DNA from: Novosphingobium sp. G106
Lineage (GTDB): Bacteria; Pseudomonadota; Alphaproteobacteria; Sphingomonadales; Sphingomonadaceae
Direction of reading: 5' to 3'
Assembly: GCF_019075875.1 (NCBI RefSeq)
Contig: NZ_JAHOOZ010000001.1
Span: 2,356,001-2,420,000 of the forward strand
DNA length: 64,000 nucleotides
Made by a program: the position numbers and the translations under genes. Below are positions 10,868 through 18,344 of this stretch, piece after piece. Under the pieces are notes generated by a model that was not told the origin of the DNA, ran no database searches, and saw only the letters and a list, made by a program, of their open reading frames with translations. Position 1 is the first letter of the stretch. Each line of letters starts with the position of its first letter.

Positions 10868-11938
10868 ATGGCCGCCGCGAGCAGCTATTTCTTCAAGATC
10901 GACGGCCCGCTGCTGGCGCCGCCGCCGCACGGCACGATGAAAGCCTGCGGCTTCGTCGAGGGCGTCGGCAACCTCGTCGGCCGTCATGGCGGGCGGCTGG
11001 AGCCGGTGATCGAGCGCCACGGCATCGACCCGCTCGCCGCGCACGACCCCGACTATGCGATCCGCTGCACCAGCGCCGCCGCGATCCTCGACGATTGCAG
11101 CCGCGCCTTCGACGACCCGCTGTTCGGCCTGCGGCTCGGCGAAAGCCTGCAGCCGGAGGTCTATGGCGCGCTCACCTCCTATGCCCGCGTCGCGCCCGAC
11201 ATGCGCCAGGCGATCAGGGTCCTGCTCGAATTCATGCCGGTGATCTACTGCCCCGGCGCCGACGTGGAATTCGTCGCCGGCAGGGAGACCGCCGAATTTC
11301 GCTGGCGGTCCAATGCCGATTTTGCCTGCGACGAGCAGGCCAACTATCTCGGTCAGTCGCAGGTGCTGCGTTTTCTCCAGGGGCTCGCCGGACCCGGCTT
11401 CCGGCCGAGCGCGGTCGCAGTCACCTCGCAGCCTTCGCGCCGCGACATCGAGGTGATGGAGCGTTTCTTCGGGTGCAAGGTCCGCGGCGGCGCCGCGGCC
11501 AACCTGATCGCCTTCCCCGCGGCCCTGCTCGACGCACGCAACACCGCGGCCAATCCCATCCTCTTCGGCCTGCTCGGCAGCTATTTCGACCAGGTCCGCC
11601 GTTCGGCCGAAGGGAGCTTCATCGACGAGGTCCGTGCTTTCGCCCGGGCAACGCTCGCCACCGGCCACTGCACGATCGAGCGCTGCGCGGTGAAGCTCGA
11701 AGCCTCTGCGCGGACGATCCAACGGCGGCTGATCGAGCAGGGAATGCGCTTCTCCGAGATCGTCGAGGAGGAGCGGATCGAGGCGGCCAAGCGCGCGCTC
11801 GGCGCGACCGGCCATTCGCTCGCCGACATCGCACTGGGCCTCGGCTATTCCGACCAGAGCAGCTTCGGCCGGGCCTTCAAGCGCTGGACCGGAGCGACGC
11901 CGCAGGCCTTTCGTGCCGCCCCGTCCCGTTTTGTATAG
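10868..11938 (+). CDS. AraC-family transcriptional regulator (Arabinose_bd-type N-terminus)
   Basis: A 356-residue regulator. Residues about 35-220 match the PF12625-like sensor domain of OruR/ArgR-type AraC proteins (start 'GRLEPVIERHGIDP', later 'RRDIEVMERFFGCKVRGG'). Residues about 250-345 form the double helix-turn-helix: 'RTIQRRLIEQGMRFSEIVEEER' region and GYSDQSSFGRAFKRWTGATP. GACGAGGG precedes ATG 10868. It is divergent from SnoaL/P450 and upstream of the P450-TIM-SDR-VOC operon, so it probably activates one or both. The inducer is unknown. Confidence 0.9.
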   Translation: MAAASSYFFKIDGPLLAPPPHGTMKACGFVEGVGNLVGRHGGRLEPVIERHGIDPLAAHDPDYAIRCTSAAAILDDCSRAFDDPLFGLRLGESLQPEVYGALTSYARVAPDMRQAIRVLLEFMPVIYCPGADVEFVAGRETAEFRWRSNADFACDEQANYLGQSQVLRFLQGLAGPGFRPSAVAVTSQPSRRDIEVMERFFGCKVRGGAAANLIAFPAALLDARNTAANPILFGLLGSYFDQVRRSAEGSFIDEVRAFARATLATGHCTIERCAVKLEASARTIQRRLIEQGMRFSEIVEEERIEAAKRALGATGHSLADIALGLGYSDQSSFGRAFKRWTGATPQAFRAAPSRFV

Positions 11939-12006
11939 CCCCTGTCGCGAACGGAAGAGACCTCCGGCGCGCGCCGGGCGATCCCTCGCCACGATGGGAG
12001 GGACCG

Positions 12007-13281
12007 ATGGACGCTGCTGACGCAATCGCGCTCGAGGATGCGACGCTCGCCGACGAGGCCGTGCTGCAGAACCCGTTCCCCTTCTATGCCCGCATGCGCG
12101 AAGAGGATCCGGTCCACTACGACAAGACGCTCCATGCCTGGCTGGTCGCGCGCTACGCCGACGTGCGCACGGTGCTGCTCGATGCCGATACCTTCTCCAT
12201 GGAGCGCGGCTGGAGCACCAACTATGCGCACGGCTTCCTCGAAGAATTCGTGGAGATCCTGGAGCGTGATGGCGGCGGCTTCTTTCCCGACGTGATCATG
12301 ACCGACCCGCCGCGGCATACCCGCGTGCGCAAGCTGATGGAGCAGGCCTTCACCGCGCACCGGGTCAAGGCGCTCGAAGCCGCGATCACCGAGCGTGTCG
12401 TGCGCTTCCTCGATGCCCTGCCGCCAGCGGGCACCATCGACGGAATCAACGATCTCGCGCTGCCGCTGACGATCGACATCCTCGCCGAGCAGCTCGGCAT
12501 TCCGCATGAATACCAGACCAAGATCGAACGCTGGACCCTCGCTTTGTCCGCCCAGGTCGGGCGCATGCAGAACCGCGAGGAAATGCAGCAGAACGCCGCC
12601 GACATCTGCGAAATGCAGCAATATATCATCGCGATGATCGAAGAACGGCGGCAGGCACCGGGCAACGACCTCGTCTCCGATCTCGTCCACGCGCGCAATC
12701 CGAGCGAGGACCGTCCGGTGCTCGATTTCGCCGAGCTGGTCGCCTGCACCCGCGCGCTGATCGGCGGTGGCAGCGAGACCACGGCCAACGGCATCGCCGG
12801 GCTGTTGCTGATGATCGCGACGCGTCCCGATGCGGCGGCGCGTCTGTTCGCGGATCTGGAAGACAGCCGCACGGTCAACCGCTTCGTCGAGGAGGCGCTG
12901 CGCCTGTTACCGCCGCCGCGCGCGCTCTCGCGGGTGGCGACGCGCGATACCGAGCTCGGCGGCGTGGCGATCCCGGAGAACGGCCAGGTCCTGATCATGT
13001 TCGCTTCGGCCAACCGCGACCAGCGCCAGTTCCCCGAACCCGAGGCGTTCGACATCGACCGGCCCAACCTGATCGGCCACGTTACCTTCGGTGCGGGCAT
13101 CCACCGCTGCGTCGGGCTGGCGCTGGCGCGGATGGAGATGGCGGTGGTCGCGCGCGAGGTGTCGCGGCATCTCGACATCGGCCTCGCGGTTCCGCTCGAG
13201 GACATCGCCTACATCCCCTCCACGTCCAACCATTCGATGCAGCGCCTGCCACTGACCTACCGGAAAAGGGAAGCCGCATGA
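12007..13281 (+). CDS. Cytochrome P450
   Basis: A 424-residue P450. The N-terminus 'DEAVLQNPFPFYARMREEDPV' is typical of soluble bacterial CYPs. The I-helix motif is LIGGGSETT, with Glu in place of the more usual Asp of the acid-alcohol pair. ExxR is EEALR, and the heme loop is FGAGIHRCVG with the Cys ligand. ATG 12007 follows GGGAGGG at the ideal distance. It is the first gene of a tight operon: its stop overlaps the TIM-barrel gene (ATGA), followed by an SDR and a VOC protein. The reaction is probably substrate hydroxylation, and electron-transfer partners are not in the window. Confidence 0.9.
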   Translation: MDAADAIALEDATLADEAVLQNPFPFYARMREEDPVHYDKTLHAWLVARYADVRTVLLDADTFSMERGWSTNYAHGFLEEFVEILERDGGGFFPDVIMTDPPRHTRVRKLMEQAFTAHRVKALEAAITERVVRFLDALPPAGTIDGINDLALPLTIDILAEQLGIPHEYQTKIERWTLALSAQVGRMQNREEMQQNAADICEMQQYIIAMIEERRQAPGNDLVSDLVHARNPSEDRPVLDFAELVACTRALIGGGSETTANGIAGLLLMIATRPDAAARLFADLEDSRTVNRFVEEALRLLPPPRALSRVATRDTELGGVAIPENGQVLIMFASANRDQRQFPEPEAFDIDRPNLIGHVTFGAGIHRCVGLALARMEMAVVAREVSRHLDIGLAVPLEDIAYIPSTSNHSMQRLPLTYRKREAA

Positions 13282-14114
13282 CCCGGCAGATCATCCTCCA
13301 CCAGCTGTGCGCCACGGGCGTCGACCCGGCCGACTTCGTCCGCATCGCGGCGGACAACGACTGCCGGAACGTCACCATGTTCGCCAACAACGGCAACAGC
13401 ACCCTGCCCAATTCGAACACCGGACTCAGCTATCCGACGACGATCACGGCCGAGTCCAAGGCGGAGGTGCGGCGCGCGCTGGCCGATGGCGGGGTCGCGC
13501 TCGACGGCGTCGAGTTCTTCCCGATCACCGCCGAAGTGGACTTCGAGCTCTACAAACCCGCAGTCGCGCTGGGGGCCGAACTCGGCGCAAGGCGCGCCGT
13601 CGGCCACGTCTTCATCCTCGACGATGCGCTGGTGGTCGATCGGCTCGGCGAATTCTGCGATCTCGCCGAAAGTTTCGGCCTGAAATTCACCTCAGAGTTC
13701 TGCCCGATGACGGCCGGCAATCCGTCGCTGGCGCGGGCAAAGTGGCTCATCGACCAAGTGGGGCGCGAGAGCTTCGCCATCGGCGTCGACATGCTCCATG
13801 CCGTCCGCAGCGGCGTGACGGCGGCGGACCTCGCCGCGCTCGACCCGCGCTATTTCGGCATCGTCCAGATCTGCGACCACATCGGCACGCACCAGTCCGG
13901 CGATTACATCAAGGAAGTGCACAACCGCGAGGTTCCGGGACAGGGCGGCCTGCCGCTCCACGAGCTGCTGAACGCCGTGCCCGCGACGATGGCGATCGAG
14001 GCGGAAGTGCCCGCCGCGCATCGCCGCGCCGCCGGCGTCACCGCGGCCGAGCATGTGCGCGACGTGCTGGCCGGGACACGCGCCGTGGTCGCCGGCCTGA
14101 CGCCGAGACGCTAG
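13278..14114 (+). CDS. Sugar phosphate isomerase/epimerase-like TIM-barrel protein (AP endonuclease 2 superfamily)
   Basis: A 278-residue protein with the xylose isomerase-like TIM-barrel pattern. Likely metal-binding residues sit in strand ends such as FTSEFCP, 'GVDMLHAVRSG', 'IVQICDHIG' and the C-terminal MAIEAEVPA. Members include sugar epimerases, myo-inosose dehydratases and enzymes of secondary catabolism, so the exact reaction is unknown. It starts at ATG 13278 inside the P450 stop (ATGA) and is followed 10 bp later by an SDR, indicating a role in the same pathway. A non-sugar substrate is likely in this setting. Confidence 0.72.
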   Translation: MTRQIILHQLCATGVDPADFVRIAADNDCRNVTMFANNGNSTLPNSNTGLSYPTTITAESKAEVRRALADGGVALDGVEFFPITAEVDFELYKPAVALGAELGARRAVGHVFILDDALVVDRLGEFCDLAESFGLKFTSEFCPMTAGNPSLARAKWLIDQVGRESFAIGVDMLHAVRSGVTAADLAALDPRYFGIVQICDHIGTHQSGDYIKEVHNREVPGQGGLPLHELLNAVPATMAIEAEVPAAHRRAAGVTAAEHVRDVLAGTRAVVAGLTPRR

Positions 14115-14124
14115 GAGAAGCGGC

Positions 14125-14973
14125 ATGGCGAACGAACTGGCAGGCAAGGTGGCGGTGATCACCGGCGGGGCGACCGGGATCGGCCGCGGCATCGTCGAGC
14201 TCTTCGCCGAGGAAGGCGCGCGCATCGTAGTCGGCGATGTCGACGAGGCGGCGGGCACCGCGCTCGCCGCAGAGCTTGGCGACAGGGTCCGCTTCCAGCG
14301 TACCGACGTGGCCGAACGCGAACAGGTGGGGGCTCTGGTCGACCGCGCCATTTCCGAGTTCGGGGGGCTTCACGCGATGGTCAACAACGCGGCGATCTCG
14401 GGCCGGTTCGTCAACCGCTTCCTCGACGACGATCTCGCCGACTTCGACCGCGTCATGCACGTCGACGTCGCGGGCACGATGTACGGCACCCAGTTCGCCG
14501 CGCGGCACATGCGCGAGAACGGCGGCGGTTCGATCGTCAACCTCAGTTCGATCGCATCGCTCAATCCCGGCTTCGCGATCGCGATCTACCGGGCGGCGAA
14601 GGCGGGCATCAACAATTTCACCCGGTCGATGGCGATCGACCTCGGCGAGTACGGCATCCGCGTCAACGCCATCGCGCCAGGGGCGGTGCCGACGAAGATG
14701 GGCAGCTTCGCCGATCCCGCGCTGCCGCCCGAGCAGTCGGCCGAACTGGAACGCCAGCTCGACACGGCCTGGCTCGCCAGCCAGCCGATCAAGCGCCGCG
14801 GGGCTCCGCGCGACATCGCCAACGCCGCGCTGTTCTTCGCCAGCGACCGCTCGACCTATGTCACGGGCCAGGTCCTCGGCGTCGACGGCGGCGGCACGGC
14901 GGGCGAGATGACCAACCGCAATGCGATGATGACAAGCATCCGAGACGCGTTCTACCGTGACTTGAAAGGCTGA
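14125..14973 (+). CDS. Short-chain dehydrogenase/reductase (classical SDR)
   Basis: A 282-residue classical SDR. The cofactor motif is GGATGIGRG, with an acidic residue after strand 2 in VVGDVDE suggesting NAD preference. NNAAISG, the catalytic serine in NLSSIAS, YRAAK and the C-terminal TGQVLGVDGG are all present. It would oxidise an alcohol produced by the upstream P450, an inference from order. AGGAG lies before ATG 14125. The C-terminus is about 25 residues longer than the minimal family. Confidence 0.9.
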   Translation: MANELAGKVAVITGGATGIGRGIVELFAEEGARIVVGDVDEAAGTALAAELGDRVRFQRTDVAEREQVGALVDRAISEFGGLHAMVNNAAISGRFVNRFLDDDLADFDRVMHVDVAGTMYGTQFAARHMRENGGGSIVNLSSIASLNPGFAIAIYRAAKAGINNFTRSMAIDLGEYGIRVNAIAPGAVPTKMGSFADPALPPEQSAELERQLDTAWLASQPIKRRGAPRDIANAALFFASDRSTYVTGQVLGVDGGGTAGEMTNRNAMMTSIRDAFYRDLKG

Positions 14974-14985
14974 AGGGACGCACCG

Positions 14986-15510
14986 ATGGTCTATCTGCCG
15001 AGCCGCAACTACATGCAGATCGCCTGGGTCGTGCCCGATCTCCACGCCGCGATCGAGCACTGGGCGCGGCAGGCCGGCGTCGGGCCGTTCTTCTACTTCG
15101 ACGATGTCGTCTACGAAAACGCGATCTATCGCGGCGAGCCCTGGCAGCCGGTGAAGTTCCACGCCGCAATCGCGCAGGCCGGGGCGATGCAGATCGAATT
15201 GATCGAGCAACTCGAGGAAGGCCCCTCGATGTTCCGTGAACTGGTGCCGCCGGGCCAGAGCCGGCTCCACCACATGTCGACTTATACCGACGACTTCGAG
15301 AGCGACCTCGCGCACTACCGCAAGAGCGGCGCGGAGATCGTATTCAGCGGCCTGATGAAGGGCGCGCCGGTCTGCTGGCTCGACACCACCGCCACGCTCG
15401 GCTTTCTAACCGAGCTTATCACCGCCAATCCGATCAAGGAGCAGGTCTTCGCGATCTTCAAGGAGGCCGCGGCGAACTGGGACGGTGATGATCCTATCAG
15501 GCGGCTTTGA
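14986..15510 (+). CDS. VOC/glyoxalase-superfamily protein
   Basis: A 174-residue protein with two beta-alpha-beta-beta-beta modules. The first starts MQIAWVVPDLHAAIEHWARQAGVGPFF and carries IELIEQ. The second starts LHHMSTYTDDFESDLAHYRKSGAE and ends LGFLTELI. This is the vicinal oxygen chelate fold, with probable metal ligands His (LHHM) and the Glu of IELIEQ and LTELI. Related proteins are methylmalonyl-CoA epimerases, glyoxalases and extradiol enzymes; which one is not resolvable. GAAGGGA precedes ATG 14986. It is the last gene of the P450-TIM-SDR-VOC operon. Confidence 0.78.
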   Translation: MVYLPSRNYMQIAWVVPDLHAAIEHWARQAGVGPFFYFDDVVYENAIYRGEPWQPVKFHAAIAQAGAMQIELIEQLEEGPSMFRELVPPGQSRLHHMSTYTDDFESDLAHYRKSGAEIVFSGLMKGAPVCWLDTTATLGFLTELITANPIKEQVFAIFKEAAANWDGDDPIRRL

Positions 15511-15726
15511 GAGCCGGATCGATCGGACGAATACAAAACCGCAACAACCCGCTCTTGCCCGACCGACTTTGTCGGCGCTACTTGAATTTGGGTACGGCGA
15601 GCGCCGCTCTTCCGGCACGAACGCACCGGCGAAAACGCTGGAAAGCCTGTTGCTCAAACAACCTGCTGAAAATCGAAACTTTTCAGCGACAATCGGCCTC
15701 CTTTTCCCCTCTTGTGGCCTGCTGAC

Positions 15727-15752
15727 GGAACCGAAGCATTCGATGAGCGTAT
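15727..15752 (+). promoter_or_regulatory. Candidate EcfG-type (general stress) promoter of the kai operon
   Basis: GGAAC at 15727-15731, 16 bp, then CGTATT at 15748. The alphaproteobacterial EcfG consensus is GGAAC, 16-17 bp, CGTT; here the -10 matches 3 of 4. It lies about 50 bp before the first gene of the kai operon. Pattern match only. Confidence 0.4.
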
Positions 15753-15800
15753 TACGAATGTAAATACGGGGCTTTGGGAATCCAAAAAAAGCGAGGCTGA

Positions 15801-15998
15801 ATGCGCAAGCCTGTGACTTTCAGGTTCGATCGCGAGTTGCTTGAGCGCGCGCGTCAGCACGCGAATGCCGACAATCGCACCCTCACCAACTACGTCGAAA
15901 CCGCGATTATTCGCGCACTCGAACATTTCGAGGCCACTGCGCACGAAAGCCGCGTCGCGGAAGGCTGCAATGGAAACAGCATGGGGAGAAACCATTAA
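15801..15998 (+). CDS. Small ribbon-helix-helix (CopG/Arc-like) protein
   Basis: A 65-residue protein. KPVTFRFDRELLERARQHA then 'NRTLTNYVETAIIRALEHFE' reads as the beta strand, helix A, turn and helix B of a ribbon-helix-helix DNA-binding dimer. The last 20 residues are polar and unlike the family. GCGAGG lies before ATG 15801. The TAA is followed immediately by the GTG of kaiC, so the two are co-transcribed and probably co-translated. RHH proteins usually repress their own promoter. It could be a toxin-antitoxin-type antitoxin, but no toxin is adjacent. The link to Kai is by position only. Confidence 0.65.
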   Translation: MRKPVTFRFDRELLERARQHANADNRTLTNYVETAIIRALEHFEATAHESRVAEGCNGNSMGRNH

Positions 15999-17699
15999 GT
16001 GACTATCGTTGACGTTCCCGAGAGCGCTTCCGGCGCATTGCTGAAGTCGCCGACGGGCATCAAGGGCCTGGATGATCTCACGCTGGGCGGTCTGCCCAGC
16101 GGACGGCCATCGCTTCTGTGCGGCGCAGCCGGCTGCGGCAAGACGCTTTTCGCCATGACCTTCCTCGTGAACGGCGCGACGCGCTACGGCGAGAATGGCG
16201 TATTCGTCAGCTTCGAGGAGCGATCGGACGATCTGGTCGACAATGTCGCCTCGCTCGGGTTCGATGTCGGCGAGCTGGTCGAAGAAGGGCGCATCGCCAT
16301 CGACTATGTCCGGATTGAGCCTGCCGAGATCGAAGTCAGCGGCGAATATGACCTCGAAGCGCTCTTCGTTCGGCTTGGCTACGCGATCGACAAGATCGGC
16401 GCAAAGCGGGTCGTGCTCGACACGCTGGAAGCGCTGTTTTCCGGTCTCACCGATCAGGCGGTTCTGCGCGCCGAACTCAGGCGGCTTTTCGCCTGGATCA
16501 AGGACAAGGGCGTCACCGCCATCATAACCGCGGAGCGCGGCGAGGGTCAGCTTACCCGCTACGGCATCGAAGAGTATGTGTCGGATTGCGTCATCCTGCT
16601 CGACAACCGGGTGCTCGACCAGGTCACCACGCGGCGGCTGCGCGTCGTCAAATACCGCGGCTCGGCCCACGGCACGAACGAGTATCCGTTCCTCATCGAC
16701 GATCGCGGCATCAGCGTCATGCCGATCACCTCGGCGAGCCTCGAGCACCAGACCTCTTCGGAAGTGGTTCCCACGGGTATCGCCGGCCTCGACAAGATGT
16801 TCGGGATCGGTGGCTTCTTCCGCGGATCGAGCGTGCTGATTTCCGGTCTGGCGGGGACCGGCAAGTCGACCTTCAGCGCCGCCTTCGCCAACGCCGTCTG
16901 TTCGCGCGGCGAGAAGTGCCTCTACTTCGCCTTCGAGGAATCCCCGGCGCAGATCGTTCGCAACATGCGCTCGGCCGGGATCGATCTGCAGCGCCATGTC
17001 GATCAAGGATTGCTGCGTTTCGAGGCCGCACGCCCCAGCCTTTTCGGTCTCGAAATGCATCTCGCGCGGATGAACCGCGACATCGAGGAATTCGCCCCCA
17101 GCGCCATCATCGTCGATCCGATCTCCGCATTTCGGGGGGTACCATCGGAAATCCACGCGACCATGCTTAGGCTCGTCGATATTTGCAAGAAGCACGGTGT
17201 AACGGCGGTGCTGACCAGCCTGTCGCTTGCGGCCGATCATGTCTCGGAAGCTGACCGCAGCGTATCCTCGCTGATGGACAGCTGGATTTCGCTGACCGAT
17301 GTCGAGGCCAATGGCGAGCGCAACCGCGTGATGTATGTCCTCAAGTCGCGGGGCATGAAGCATTCGAACCAGATCCGCGAATATCTGCTGACCGACAACG
17401 GGATCACGCTCATCGAACCCTACATTGGCCCGAATGGCGTGCTTACGGGGGCCGCTCGACTGGCGCAGGAAGGGTTCGAGCGGGCAGAAGAGCTCGAGCG
17501 CCAGCAATTGCTGAATCAACGCCGGCGCGCTCGCGACCGCAAGCGCGAGACGGTCAAGCGGCAGATTGCCGAACTTCAGGCCTCGCTGGATGCTGAAGAA
17601 GAGGAGGCTGACCTCGGGTTCAGCCAGGATGATGAACGCGAAGGCTTCATCCAGTCCAACCGCAGCGCCATGGCTGCCAAACGAGGAGTGGGCCAGTGA
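15999..17699 (+). CDS. kaiC: KaiC-family circadian clock-like ATPase/kinase
   Basis: A 566-residue double RecA-like protein. The CI domain has Walker A GAAGCGKT (42-49), catalytic Glu73-Glu74 in SFEERSD and Walker [14 protein letters not shown] has Walker A GLAGTGKS (283-290), Glu313-Glu314 in FAFEESP and Walker [10 protein letters not shown]. The autophosphorylation segment aligns as SVSSLMDS, placing Ser423-Ser424 where cyanobacterial KaiC has Ser431-Thr432. A charged coiled-coil-like tail follows (about 485-545, rich in R, E and Q). It starts with GTG 15999, abutting the RHH stop, and its stop overlaps kaiB (GTGA). KaiC hexamers hydrolyse ATP and autophosphorylate. Without KaiA here, an hourglass or stress-timer role is more likely than a full oscillator. 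Confidence 0.92.
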   Translation: MTIVDVPESASGALLKSPTGIKGLDDLTLGGLPSGRPSLLCGAAGCGKTLFAMTFLVNGATRYGENGVFVSFEERSDDLVDNVASLGFDVGELVEEGRIAIDYVRIEPAEIEVSGEYDLEALFVRLGYAIDKIGAKRVVLDTLEALFSGLTDQAVLRAELRRLFAWIKDKGVTAIITAERGEGQLTRYGIEEYVSDCVILLDNRVLDQVTTRRLRVVKYRGSAHGTNEYPFLIDDRGISVMPITSASLEHQTSSEVVPTGIAGLDKMFGIGGFFRGSSVLISGLAGTGKSTFSAAFANAVCSRGEKCLYFAFEESPAQIVRNMRSAGIDLQRHVDQGLLRFEAARPSLFGLEMHLARMNRDIEEFAPSAIIVDPISAFRGVPSEIHATMLRLVDICKKHGVTAVLTSLSLAADHVSEADRSVSSLMDSWISLTDVEANGERNRVMYVLKSRGMKHSNQIREYLLTDNGITLIEPYIGPNGVLTGAARLAQEGFERAEELERQQLLNQRRRARDRKRETVKRQIAELQASLDAEEEEADLGFSQDDEREGFIQSNRSAMAAKRGVGQ

Positions 17700-18025
17700 G
17701 CGAGGACGTCGAGACCTCAAGCGATGTGGCCATTCCCGGGCACTACAATTTGCGCCTTTATGTCGCCGGGCAAACGCCCAAATCATTAAGCGCGATCGCC
17801 AATCTGAAGTCGATCTGCGAGGAGCACCTCGCGGGACGCTATACGGTCGAGGTCATCGATCTCATCGAGAGTCCACAACTGGCGGCCGGCGACCAGATTC
17901 TGGCCGTTCCCACCCTCGTGCGCCGCCTGCCGCCGCCGATAAAGCGCGTCATCGGCAACCTGTCCGACACCGAGCGGGTCCTGGTGGGTCTCGACATCGT
18001 GCCTATCGAGGGGACCGAGACATGA
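17696..18025 (+). CDS. kaiB: KaiB-family protein, copy 1
   Basis: A 109-residue thioredoxin-like fold protein. [20 protein letters not shown], '[16 protein letters not shown]' and [20 protein letters not shown] are the KaiB signature, with an N-terminal extension of about 15 residues. KaiB binds KaiC during its phosphorylation cycle. It starts with GTG 17696 inside the kaiC stop and overlaps the second kaiB by ATGA. It is about 40-45% identical by eye to the next gene, suggesting an old tandem duplication with specialised roles. Confidence 0.9.
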   Translation: MSEDVETSSDVAIPGHYNLRLYVAGQTPKSLSAIANLKSICEEHLAGRYTVEVIDLIESPQLAAGDQILAVPTLVRRLPPPIKRVIGNLSDTERVLVGLDIVPIEGTET

Positions 18026-18342
18026 GCTGGCCAGCTCCGTCGGAAACCGGGCGCTATGTCCTGCGGCTGTTCGTCACCGGCACCACGAGCCGTTCGCAGC
18101 GCGCCATCGCCAACATGCGGAGGATCTGCGAACAGGAACTGGCCGGCAAATACGATCTCGAAATCATCGACGTCTATGAAAAGCCGGAGGCAACCCGCGA
18201 ACTCCAAGTGGTCGCGACGCCGACCTTGGTCAAAGTGCTTCCCGAGCCTCTCCGCCGGATCATTGGTGACCTCTCGGACAAGGAAAAGGTCCTCGCGGGT
18301 CTCAATCTAGCGCCGAGCTCAGCCGGTACGAGTAAGCCCTAG
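18022..18342 (+). CDS. kaiB: KaiB-family protein, copy 2
   Basis: A 106-residue KaiB paralogue. [20 protein letters not shown], '[21 protein letters not shown]' and [20 protein letters not shown] are present. It keeps the lysine-, arginine- and proline-rich C-terminal strand pattern of KaiB. ATG 18022 overlaps the stop of copy 1. The histidine kinase starts 2 bp after its stop. Two adjacent kaiB genes with one kaiC allow competing KaiB partners, for example one for KaiC and one for the kinase. That is inference. Confidence 0.9.
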   Translation: MSWPAPSETGRYVLRLFVTGTTSRSQRAIANMRRICEQELAGKYDLEIIDVYEKPEATRELQVVATPTLVKVLPEPLRRIIGDLSDKEKVLAGLNLAPSSAGTSKP

Positions 18343-18344
18343 CC

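Noticed and set aside
12007..13281. P450 at 12007 as inactive because of the unusual GGGSETT I-helix motif
   Set aside because: Glu in place of Asp in the acid-alcohol pair is found in active P450s, and ExxR and the heme Cys are intact.
14038..15315. Long minus-strand open frame of 425 codons
   Set aside because: Fully antisense to the SDR and VOC genes, with low-complexity Arg/Asp/Val composition typical of shadow translation.
15654..17786. A 710-codon open frame on the minus strand across the kai genes
   Set aside because: It is antisense to kaiC and kaiB copy 1, whose motifs are unmistakable. Long antisense frames are expected at this GC content, and the translation shows no domain.
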